DNA of 5,265 nt, from assembly GCA_031273185.1 (NCBI GenBank), contig JAISSG010000152.1, forward strand, positions 1-5,265, in the 5' to 3' direction. Both the position numbers and the translations under genes were made by a program. Origin of the DNA: Treponema sp. GTDB lineage: Bacteria > Spirochaetota > Spirochaetia > Treponematales > Breznakiellaceae. A model generated the notes under the pieces. That model searched no databases, had not been told where the DNA came from, and worked only from the letters and a program-made list of their open reading frames with translations. Below, one piece after another: positions 1 through 5,265 of the stretch; within the stretch, counting starts at the first letter, position 1, and each line of letters begins with the position of its first letter.

Positions 1-94
1 ATGCCCAAACGACGGGTTCCCGAACAAGTCAAATCTATTGTACTATTACCTGTAATTAGCCTGAACATTATCTGCGCTAGTTGAGGGTAAACTC
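1..94. other. AT-richer leader upstream of the UDG gene
   Basis: This stretch is visibly richer in A and T than the genes that follow and holds no convincing gene. One frame is open from an ATG at position 1 to a TGA at 82-84 (27 residues, starting MPKRRVPEQ), but it has no visible ribosome binding site inside the window and no recognisable family. A promoter for the UDG-priA pair is expected here. I see no well-spaced -35/-10 pair: TTGTAC at 38-43 has no good -10 box 16-18 bp downstream. Confidence 0.4.
79..94 (+). promoter_or_regulatory. Ribosome binding site of the UDG gene
   Basis: A purine-rich TTGAGGGTAAACTC stretch precedes the ATG at 95. The GAGGG core lies about 8 bases upstream, suitable spacing for a Shine-Dalgarno site. 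It supports 95 as the start, although the first 50 or so residues of the protein are poorly conserved in this family and do not themselves fix the start. Confidence 0.5.
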
Positions 95-820
95 ATGACT
101 GCCGAAGAAAAGCTCAAAACAGCCCGTTTTCTCGATCTTGCCGCCAGTTCACTCTTGTCGGGCTACAGAATCGCTGAGCGGGATTATCATTTTTGCGACA
201 GCGAAGACCCCGAATCGGGCCATGCCGAAACCGGCAACAGTCTTGAACAAATCGCGGCTGAAATAAAGGCGTGCAGAGCCTGTGCGCTGTGCGAGGGCAG
301 GACCAATGCCGTACCCGGCGAAGGCACACAGCAGCCTCTTGTAATGGTGATCGGCGAAGGGCCCGGTGCGGACGAAGACGCGGCAGGCAGGCCCTTTGTG
401 GGCAGGGCCGGGCAGCTCCTTGACAAAATGCTCGCCGCGATCGGGCTGTCCAGGCAGACCAACAGCTTTATCGCCAACGTCATCAAGTGCAGGCCGCCGC
501 AAAACCGCGACCCCTACCCGGACGAAACCATCGCCTGCGCCTCCTTTCTCAGCAGGCAGATACAACTGCTCAGGCCGCGTTTCATCCTCTGCGCGGGAAG
601 GATCGCCGGGCAGACGCTGCTCGAAACCACCGCGCCGATCGGAAAGCTCCGGGGAAAATTCGTCGATTACAAGTGCGGCGACCTGACAATGCCGTTCATC
701 GCCACCTACCACCCCAGCGCCCTTTTGCGAAACGAGGAACTCAAGCGCCCCGCCTGGGAGGACCTGAAGCTGCTGCGTTCCGCGCTGGTCGATGCGGGCC
801 TGGGGGACAGGCTGCAATGA
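95..820 (+). CDS. Family-4 uracil-DNA glycosylase (iron-sulfur type)
   Basis: This 241-residue enzyme is expected to remove uracil from DNA, produced by cytosine deamination or dUTP incorporation, as the first step of base excision repair in the cytoplasm. The sequence shows the family-4 signature: GEGPGADED (87-95), then RPFVG (99-103) with the Phe expected to stack on uracil, ANVIKCRPP (127-135) with the base-contacting Asn128, and YHPSALLRN (205-213), which carries the active-site His206. Four cysteines, C60, C63, C132 and C148, match the [4Fe-4S] ligands of the family. The first 50 residues (34 of them before an acidic linker) are extra to the core domain and resemble the N-terminal extension of some bacterial members. 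The stop codon overlaps the priA start, so the two genes are probably co-translated. The family call is firm. The exact substrate range (single- or double-stranded DNA, other deaminated bases) cannot be read from sequence. Confidence 0.93.
   Translation: MTAEEKLKTARFLDLAASSLLSGYRIAERDYHFCDSEDPESGHAETGNSLEQIAAEIKACRACALCEGRTNAVPGEGTQQPLVMVIGEGPGADEDAAGRPFVGRAGQLLDKMLAAIGLSRQTNSFIANVIKCRPPQNRDPYPDETIACASFLSRQIQLLRPRFILCAGRIAGQTLLETTAPIGKLRGKFVDYKCGDLTMPFIATYHPSALLRNEELKRPAWEDLKLLRSALVDAGLGDRLQ
817..820 (+). other. ATGA stop-start overlap between UDG gene and priA
   Basis: The priA ATG (817-819) and the UDG TGA (818-820) share bases. A G-rich TGGGGGACAGG stretch at 801-811 could serve as the Shine-Dalgarno site. 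Such an overlap usually means termination-reinitiation coupling, so that PriA is made in proportion to the glycosylase. That is inference from arrangement only. Confidence 0.75.
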
Positions 821-2886
821 GTCCGGCCTGGTTCGAACTGGTTTTCGACATCCCCGCAGATCAGGCGTTCACTTACCGCGCCGACGAAAAAGGCGAGGCC
901 GCCGTTGGCAAGCGGGCGATGGTTCCCTTTGGCAATCGTGGCCGTGACAGCCTCGGCTTTATTGTCGGGGTGCGAGAGTCGCCGCCTAGTGGCCTTAGCG
1001 AATCAGCGATAAAACCAATCCGCCGCGTGGTAGACGCAGAGCCGATTTTCGACGAGCGCGACATCGCCCTTGCCCGCTGGCTTGCCGCCTACTACCTTTG
1101 CAGTACCGGGCAGGCAATCGCCGCGATGATCCCCTCTGGCCGGCGCATGGTTTCCTTCGCCTCGTTCATCGCCGACAGCGATGACATTACCGATGCCCCG
1201 CTGGAACTTTCCAGTGAACAGGAGGCGGCGTTAAGCGCTATTTTAAGGACTGGGGAATGGGGAATGGGGAATAGGGAGGAAGAGGGGAAGGCTTCCCAGT
1301 CCCCAGTCCCCAGTCCCCAGTCCCCAGTCCCTAGTCCCCAGTCCCCCCCCCCCATGTTCTATCTCTACGGCATAACCGGCTCCGGCAAGACCGAGGTGTT
1401 TCTCCGTGCCGCCGAATCCATGCTAAAAGCGGGCAAGTCCGTTATCTACCTCGTGCCGGAAATTTCGCTGACGCACCAGACGGCGCAGGTTATCGGCAGG
1501 CGTTTTGGTTCTGCGGCGGCGACGTTGCACTCGGGGATGAGTCCGAGTGCGCGGCTTGCCGAGTGGGGGCGGATACGAAGCGGCGAAGCGCCTATCGTGG
1601 TGGGGCCACGGAGCGCGGTGTTCGCGCCGGTGCAGAACCTTGGGCTGGTCATTATCGACGAGGAACATGACGGCTCGTACAAGTCGGGCAACACGCCGCG
1701 CTACCACGCCCGGCAGGTTGCGATACGCCGCTGTTCGGTCGAGGGGGCAAAGCTGGTGATGGGCTCGGCAACGCCCTCAGCCGAGGCGTGGAAGCTGATG
1801 GCAGAGGGGACGATCAAGCGGCTCGATCTTTCACTGCGCCTTGCCGGGGGAAGCCTGCCCGAGATAAAAGCGGTCAGCCTGGAAAAAGCCGAGGGCTGCC
1901 TGACCGAGGAACTCAAGGAAGAAATTCGCATAACGGCCCGTATGGGGCGGCAGACGATACTGTTTCTGAATCGCCGTGGCTTTGCTTACTTTTACCACTG
2001 CCCTTCCTGTGGCTACGAGCAAACGTGCAAACGCTGTTCGGTATCGCTTACCTGGCACAAAAGCAAGGGCAGGGCCCTTTGCCACTACTGCGGCTATTCC
2101 GAGCCGCCGCCCGCCGCCTGCCCCCACTGCGGTTCCCTCGAAGCGTCATACCGGGGCTTCGGCACGGAAATGATAGAGGAAGAGGTGCGGCGGACTTTCC
2201 CCGATCTGCGGGTACGCCGGGCGGACGCTGACGCGGTAAGCGGCAAGGGTATGCTTGAGGAAACCATCACGCAGTTCAAGACCGGGTTGATCGACATACT
2301 GCTGGGAACCCAAATGGTCGCCAAGGGGCTGAACTTCCCCGGCGTGCGGCTGGTGGGGGTGATCCTCGCCGACACCGGCCTGCACTTGCCGGACTTTCGC
2401 GCAGCCGAGCGCACTTTTTCCCTTATTGTGCAAGTGTCGGGCAGGGCGGGACGCTACTTCCCCGACGGCAAGGTCATCGTGCAGACCCTCCGCATGGGCG
2501 ACCCGGTGATCACCCGATCCTGCGCCGTTGACATCGACGGCTTTTTCAGCGCGGAACTGGCCCAGCGGGAGGCGCTGAAATTCCCCCCGTACAGCCGCCT
2601 TATCCGCCTGAGCGTCCGCAGCCGGGACGCGGCCCGCGCCGATGCCGCGATACAGCGGCTGGCAGACCTCGCCGGGCCGCTCATTCCACCCGGCGCCGAT
2701 ATGCTCGGCCCGGCGGAATGCCCCATCGGTATCATCAACAGAAACCACCGCCGCCAGCTTATCCTGCGGGGGGCTTCGATGGGGACGCTGCACGCGGCGG
2801 CGCGCCTCCTGCTGGAACGCTACGAGCAGGGCCGCGACGGGCGGGTGTACCTTGAAGTGGACGTTGACCCGGTAAGCCTTTTGTGA
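817..2886 (+). CDS. priA: Primosomal protein N' (replication restart helicase PriA)
   Basis: PriA is a superfamily-2 3'-to-5' DNA helicase that recognises abandoned forks and D-loops and starts primosome reassembly. The 689-residue protein begins with the 3'-end-binding region (MSPAWFELVFDIP; FTYR; VPFGNR). It then has the helicase lead-in LSSEQEAAL (131-139), Walker A GITGSGKTE (185-193), Walker B DEEH (281-284), GSATPS (316-321), motif V GTQMVAKGLNFPG (497-509) and motif VI QVSGRAGR (539-546). All eight zinc-binding cysteines are present in four pairs: 395/398, 404/407, 422/425 and 435/438. The open frame runs upstream to about 487, but ATG 817 is chosen because residue 1 begins the conserved N-terminus and the ATG overlaps the UDG stop. 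Residues about 144-179 are a low-complexity insertion (TGEWGMGN, then repeated SPVPSPQ) that most PriA proteins lack. It comes from the heptamer array described separately. Without it the protein would be about 653 residues. Confidence 0.96.
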   Translation: MSPAWFELVFDIPADQAFTYRADEKGEAAVGKRAMVPFGNRGRDSLGFIVGVRESPPSGLSESAIKPIRRVVDAEPIFDERDIALARWLAAYYLCSTGQAIAAMIPSGRRMVSFASFIADSDDITDAPLELSSEQEAALSAILRTGEWGMGNREEEGKASQSPVPSPQSPVPSPQSPPPMFYLYGITGSGKTEVFLRAAESMLKAGKSVIYLVPEISLTHQTAQVIGRRFGSAAATLHSGMSPSARLAEWGRIRSGEAPIVVGPRSAVFAPVQNLGLVIIDEEHDGSYKSGNTPRYHARQVAIRRCSVEGAKLVMGSATPSAEAWKLMAEGTIKRLDLSLRLAGGSLPEIKAVSLEKAEGCLTEELKEEIRITARMGRQTILFLNRRGFAYFYHCPSCGYEQTCKRCSVSLTWHKSKGRALCHYCGYSEPPPAACPHCGSLEASYRGFGTEMIEEEVRRTFPDLRVRRADADAVSGKGMLEETITQFKTGLIDILLGTQMVAKGLNFPGVRLVGVILADTGLHLPDFRAAERTFSLIVQVSGRAGRYFPDGKVIVQTLRMGDPVITRSCAVDIDGFFSAELAQREALKFPPYSRLIRLSVRSRDAARADAAIQRLADLAGPLIPPGADMLGPAECPIGIINRNHRRQLILRGASMGTLHAAARLLLERYEQGRDGRVYLEVDVDPVSLL
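1247..1353. repeat. Inverted heptamer repeat array inside priA
   Basis: Four G-rich heptamers run from 1249: ACTGGGG (1249-1255), AATGGGG (1256-1262), AATGGGG (1263-1269), AATAGGG (1270-1276). A purine spacer follows (1277-1293). Then seven units in the opposite orientation read TCCCAGT (1294-1300), four CCCCAGT (1301-1328), CCCTAGT (1329-1335) and CCCCAGT (1336-1342), ending in eleven Cs (1343-1353). On one strand all units fit A-(A/C)-T-(G/A)-GGG, so the arms are one repeat family in head-to-head orientation and could fold into an imperfect long hairpin. Because 3 x 7 = 21 bp, the C-rich arm encodes a seven-residue repeat, SPVPSPQ, in the priA frame. The array has no stop codon in that frame. 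Similar G/C-rich heptanucleotide tandem repeats are known from cyanobacteria. Here it lies between the helicase lead-in and Walker A. Confidence 0.9.
1343..1353 (+). repeat. Poly-C tract (11 bases) in the priA coding frame
   Basis: Eleven consecutive Cs end the heptamer array, encoding part of S176 and then P177-P179 immediately before M180. Homopolymers of this length inside genes are prone to replication slippage. Gain or loss of a base would move reading to a frame ending at TAA 1373-1375 or at TGA 1668-1670. Both lie before most of the helicase domain. The exact count is also the base-call most likely to be wrong in this window. Confidence 0.85.
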
Positions 2887-2892
2887 CGTTAA
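2887..2892. other. 6-bp convergent junction between priA and the hydrogenase-MCP gene
   Basis: The stop codons of the two facing genes are separated by only six bases (CGTTAA), with no hairpin plus T-run nearby on either strand. Transcripts from each side probably run into the other gene, or termination happens by a factor-dependent route. Confidence 0.8.
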
Positions 2893-4962
2893 TTACACCC
2901 TGGCAAGATCGTTCATGTCATCTTTAAGCTGCGCCGTCATGGCAAGCATCTCGGTATAGCTTGAATTAACGCTGGCGGTAATTTCCCGCAGGGCGCTGAG
3001 GCTGGTAGAAATTTCGCTACTGCCTGCGGATAGTTCGCTCAACGTATTGATAAGCTCCGACATGGTACTGGCAAAGCCGTTAATTTCCCGGGACATACCG
3101 CTGATCAGATCATTGGTGTCGCTTGAACGCTTGGAAGTAACATTGATCCCACTGATGATGTTCGACAGGGTCTGGGAGATATTCCGGGAATTTTCTCTGG
3201 TCGTTTCGGAAAGATGGCGTATCTCGTTGGCAACAACGGCAAAGCCCCTGCCCGCATCCCCCGCATGCGCCGCCTCAATCGCGGCGTTCATTGCCAACAG
3301 GTTGGTGTTGGCGGCAATCCCGCTGATGATCTTTATCGCCGAAGCAATACCGTCCACGGATTGGGAAATGCCCTGCACCGATTGGATAGTGTCGCGCATC
3401 GATACCTGCCCATTGGCGGCGTTTGCTACCAGGCTATTAATGGATTCCTGTTTATGCTGGAAATGGTTTGAAGTAGCCCTGAGGGAGTCAACCATTTTTT
3501 CGGTGACGGACGCAGATTCGTCCACCGATGCCATCTGCGAGCCAACCTTGGCGCTCAGATAGTTCACGACGCTGTTCATCCCTTCAATGAGCTCAAGGGC
3601 ACGGCTGATATGCTGCTGCAGTTCGCTGTGGATTTTCTCTATGGCCCGCTTGTCTTCCTCAAGCAGGGCAAGGTTGAAATGGGCGCAGTTTTCCGGCTTG
3701 TTGAGCTTGTTGAAAATAGCCGTCGCCATCAATTTGCAGCTTCCGTAACCGCAGGCGGTGCAGTCAAATATATCATCGGCGGTAAATTTCTTCATGCTCT
3801 TGTAGACTTCGGTTAACTGCGCCTCGTTGGGACGCTTTATGGTATTGTTCCCGGAGAGGTTGCGGTAGCTCCGGTTATACAGCCCGGGCTTCCAGTATTT
3901 CTTCAGAATATTGTGGTATTTGGTATACGCCTTGTCCAACTGCCCGGGTTTCATCTGCTGTTCAAGCGCCGCGCTGCGCTTGCGCACCGGGCTTTCAAGC
4001 ATGTCCAGGGGCGCGTCGCAGTTCCCCGTGCCGGTCCCGCCGTTGCACCCCTTTTCGCAGTTCAGGCAGTCTACCAGCACGGGGAATTGTATTCCCGGCT
4101 TGTTCAGCAACTCGGCGACTTCCTTCAGGTACGGGTAAATCGTGTGAACCCCTTCGATCTTGCGGGTATCCCGTCTGATGCCCGGCACAAACCGTTCCGC
4201 CGTGTCCAACAAGCCGCCGGGGGAGGAAAACTGCACGGCGCGTTCCGGCAGCGCTCCCATGTACTCAAGCTTGGGAAAAGATCCAAGATTGACGTTCTGT
4301 TTTTCAATAAAATTTTTCAGGCCCACCATGGTAACGTTGTAATCGCCCAGCCTGGTTTCGTCAAATTCCCGGCGCTTGGCAATGCACGGCGAGATAACGG
4401 CGATTTTGTGATTCTGGTACTGGGGATAGTATTCACGGACCATTTTTATGGTGTGCAGCATCGGACTGTCCGCAGGCGCAAGGTAGGGCAGCAATTCAGG
4501 ATAATAAATTTCTATGAAGGTAACAATCGCCGGACAGGGCTGGGCAATAACCAGGCGGGGCTTTTTTTCATTGATATAGTGTATGTAGGAAACAACGGTC
4601 AGCTCCGCCCCGAAACTTACGTCGAACAGCGCGTCAACCCCAAGCGACTTGAGATAGCCGTTCAGGTTGAGGTACTGGTCGGGGAAAAAAGCGGCAATCG
4701 CCGGGGCGACAATGACGATCATTTTGTCCCCGTGCTTTAAGTCCGTAAAAAAATGGGGCGCATCGTCCACGATCTGCCGCGCCTTGTGGTGGCAATCGGC
4801 AATGCACTGCCCGCAGCCAATGCACAGATCGGGATTAACGAGCAGTTTCTTCCCCGAGCCGTCCATGCAGTATTTTACCGGGCAGGCGGTAATGCAGGCA
4901 TAACAGTTGATGCATTTTTCCTCGTCGATCTTGATAACCGGGGTAAGGGCTGTTATTCCCAC
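2893..4962 (-). CDS. [FeFe]-hydrogenase-like H2/redox sensor fused to a methyl-accepting chemotaxis signalling domain
   Basis: This 689-residue protein has no signal peptide or membrane segment and should be cytoplasmic. In order it holds: two ferredoxin motifs, CxxCxxCxxxC at C17/20/23/27 and C47/50/53/57; an [FeFe]-hydrogenase H-cluster domain (about 80-320) with motif 1 QPCPAI (C143), motif 2 SPCIAKRRE (C193) and motif 3 [11 protein letters not shown] (C302, C306); a four-cysteine Fe-S domain C401-x2-C404-x4-C409-x16-C426; and a long coiled coil (about 440-689). The coiled coil contains the receptor hairpin tip [20 protein letters not shown] (554-573), followed by [13 protein letters not shown], which in this family binds CheW and CheA. 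The cluster ligands are kept, but the proton-relay cysteine before C143 is Pro142, and the two relay glutamates align with Tyr126 and Tyr129. This resembles sensory [FeFe] hydrogenases more than catalytic ones. I infer that H2 or redox state at the H-cluster is passed to the chemotaxis kinase. The start is GTG with a strong ribosome binding site. Confidence 0.9.
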   Translation of the reverse strand: MGITALTPVIKIDEEKCINCYACITACPVKYCMDGSGKKLLVNPDLCIGCGQCIADCHHKARQIVDDAPHFFTDLKHGDKMIVIVAPAIAAFFPDQYLNLNGYLKSLGVDALFDVSFGAELTVVSYIHYINEKKPRLVIAQPCPAIVTFIEIYYPELLPYLAPADSPMLHTIKMVREYYPQYQNHKIAVISPCIAKRREFDETRLGDYNVTMVGLKNFIEKQNVNLGSFPKLEYMGALPERAVQFSSPGGLLDTAERFVPGIRRDTRKIEGVHTIYPYLKEVAELLNKPGIQFPVLVDCLNCEKGCNGGTGTGNCDAPLDMLESPVRKRSAALEQQMKPGQLDKAYTKYHNILKKYWKPGLYNRSYRNLSGNNTIKRPNEAQLTEVYKSMKKFTADDIFDCTACGYGSCKLMATAIFNKLNKPENCAHFNLALLEEDKRAIEKIHSELQQHISRALELIEGMNSVVNYLSAKVGSQMASVDESASVTEKMVDSLRATSNHFQHKQESINSLVANAANGQVSMRDTIQSVQGISQSVDGIASAIKIISGIAANTNLLAMNAAIEAAHAGDAGRGFAVVANEIRHLSETTRENSRNISQTLSNIISGINVTSKRSSDTNDLISGMSREINGFASTMSELINTLSELSAGSSEISTSLSALREITASVNSSYTEMLAMTAQLKDDMNDLARV

Positions 4963-4968
4963 TGGGTA

Positions 4969-4975
4969 TCTCCTT
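4969..4975 (-). promoter_or_regulatory. Strong ribosome binding site fixing the GTG start
   Basis: Read on the minus strand this is AAGGAGA, six bases before the GTG at 4962-4960. It matches the anti-Shine-Dalgarno sequence closely. It decides the start: the only initiator with this spacing is GTG, and it places the first ferredoxin cysteine at residue 17, as expected for this domain. Confidence 0.88.
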
Positions 4976-4991
4976 ATGCTGGGTCAGTTAC

Positions 4992-4997
4992 ATTATA
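4992..4997 (-). promoter_or_regulatory. Candidate -10 box for the hydrogenase-MCP gene
   Basis: The minus strand reads TATAAT, a perfect vegetative -10 hexamer, 29 bases upstream of the GTG. This would give a short leader of about 20-25 nt carrying the ribosome binding site. The -35 region is weak: CTTCCA lies 18 bp upstream with three of six matches to TTGACA, which suggests an activator or another sigma factor. An overlapping GCCGATTA (4996-5003) resembles the sigma-28 -10 element GCCGATAA, but TAAA is not at the right distance. Confidence 0.5.
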
Positions 4998-5000
4998 ATC

Positions 5001-5032
5001 GGCATTCCAGCTTTATGGAAGACGGGCATTCC
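5001..5032 (-). repeat. Direct repeat GGAATGCC x2 upstream of the hydrogenase-MCP gene
   Basis: Two exact copies of GGAATGCC (minus strand) lie at 5001-5008 and 5025-5032, 24 bp apart centre to centre, just upstream of the TATAAT box. Their position across the weak -35 region fits a regulator-binding site, but eight-base pairs can occur by chance and no known operator is recognised. Confidence 0.4.
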
Positions 5033-5063
5033 GCAACCGATATACCGGCTTTGACGTGACAGC

Positions 5064-5264
5064 CTAGGAAATGAATTTTCTGAAAAAGCCGCACTGGGCG
5101 TCGTTGCATTTTTTGGCGGTCTCGGAAAAAACCCTCAGGTGGAACACGTGGTTTATTTCCTTTTGTTCTTTCGTGCCGTATACCTCGAACACCGCCTCGA
5201 TGCCTTTTTGCCTGAGGTGCTCAAACATGGGGCGGGCGTGGGGCAGAAGGAAGTCGTTCGCCGA
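5064..5264 (-). CDS. Alpha/beta-hydrolase (esterase/lipase type), C-terminal fragment
   Basis: An open frame enters from the right edge and ends at TAG (5066-5064), giving the last 66 residues of a protein whose start lies outside the window. It was found by translating the minus strand at the edge. The fragment SANDFLLPHARPMFEHLRQKG, then VFEVYG, then NHVFHLRVF and a C-terminal FFRKFIS, matches the end of alpha/beta-hydrolases of the acetyl-esterase type. In these the Asp of the -D-x-L- segment (fragment residue 4) and the His of the H-x-F segment (fragment residue 39) complete the catalytic triad. The nucleophile serine and oxyanion region are not in the window, so substrate and subfamily cannot be given. 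It lies 101 bp upstream of the hydrogenase-MCP gene on the same strand. A separate promoter between them argues against obligate co-transcription. Confidence 0.72.
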   Translation of the reverse strand, partial: SANDFLLPHARPMFEHLRQKGIEAVFEVYGTKEQKEINHVFHLRVFSETAKKCNDAQCGFFRKFIS

Positions 5265-5265
5265 C

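Noticed and set aside
1..84. Possible 27-residue ORF from position 1
   Set aside because: No visible ribosome binding site or family, and the ATG coincides with the window edge; it could equally be the tail of an upstream frame.
487..816. Upstream extension of the priA open frame by 110 codons
   Set aside because: It lies wholly inside the UDG gene in another frame, has low-complexity Arg/Pro/Ala composition, and conserved PriA sequence begins at the ATG at 817.
149..817. Long antisense frame opposite the UDG gene
   Set aside because: It mirrors codon bias of the GC-rich gene on the other strand and shows no domain or ribosome binding site.
1092..1355. Minus-strand frame encoding a Gly/Asp/Trp repeat peptide
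   Set aside because: It is only the heptamer array read backwards; the repeat has no stop codon on that strand, so openness is not evidence of coding.
3913..4740. 275-residue plus-strand frame opposite the hydrogenase domain
   Set aside because: No recognisable motif; it is the complement of a gene whose sense product carries intact iron-sulfur and H-cluster motifs.
817..4962. PriA and the hydrogenase-MCP protein are both exactly 689 residues
   Set aside because: The domains are unrelated; the equal lengths are coincidence.
5037..5048. Small inverted repeat CCGGTATATCGG downstream of the esterase stop (minus strand)
   Set aside because: Only about a four-base stem including a G-U pair, with no T-run, so too weak for an intrinsic terminator.

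Overview
This window looks like the chromosome of a strictly anaerobic, fairly GC-rich bacterium. The style of the PriA and family-4 UDG proteins, and the presence of an [FeFe]-hydrogenase sensor module joined to a chemotaxis signalling domain, fit a spirochaete such as a gut Treponema relative. That assignment is an impression from protein style, not a computed placement.

Layout. Positions 1-94 are an AT-richer leader with no convincing gene. A plus-strand pair follows: a family-4 iron-sulfur uracil-DNA glycosylase (95-820), then the replication-restart helicase PriA (817-2886). Their stop and start codons overlap as ATGA, so they probably form one translationally coupled genome-maintenance operon. 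The priA frame carries an unusual in-frame insertion (1247-1353) made of G-rich heptamers facing C-rich heptamers and ending in an 11-base C run. It lies just before the Walker A motif.

The minus strand is read toward priA. At its upstream end is the C-terminal end of an alpha/beta-hydrolase or esterase (5064-5264, cut by the window edge). A 101-bp gap follows, holding a perfect TATAAT box, a sigma-28-like GCCGATTA overlapping it, two direct copies of GGAATGCC, and a strong ribosome binding site. Next comes a 689-residue protein (2893-4962). It starts at GTG and ends 6 bp from the end of priA, so the two genes converge with almost no gap and no visible terminator.

The 689-residue protein is the highlight. 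It joins two ferredoxin-type [4Fe-4S] motifs, an [FeFe]-hydrogenase H-cluster domain, a further four-cysteine iron-sulfur domain and a methyl-accepting-chemotaxis-protein signalling hairpin. It has no membrane segment and no PAS domain. The H-cluster cysteines are kept, but the usual proton-relay residues appear to be replaced. This suggests a cytoplasmic H2 or redox chemoreceptor rather than a bulk catalytic hydrogenase. No tRNA, rRNA, CRISPR array, transposase or phage gene is visible.
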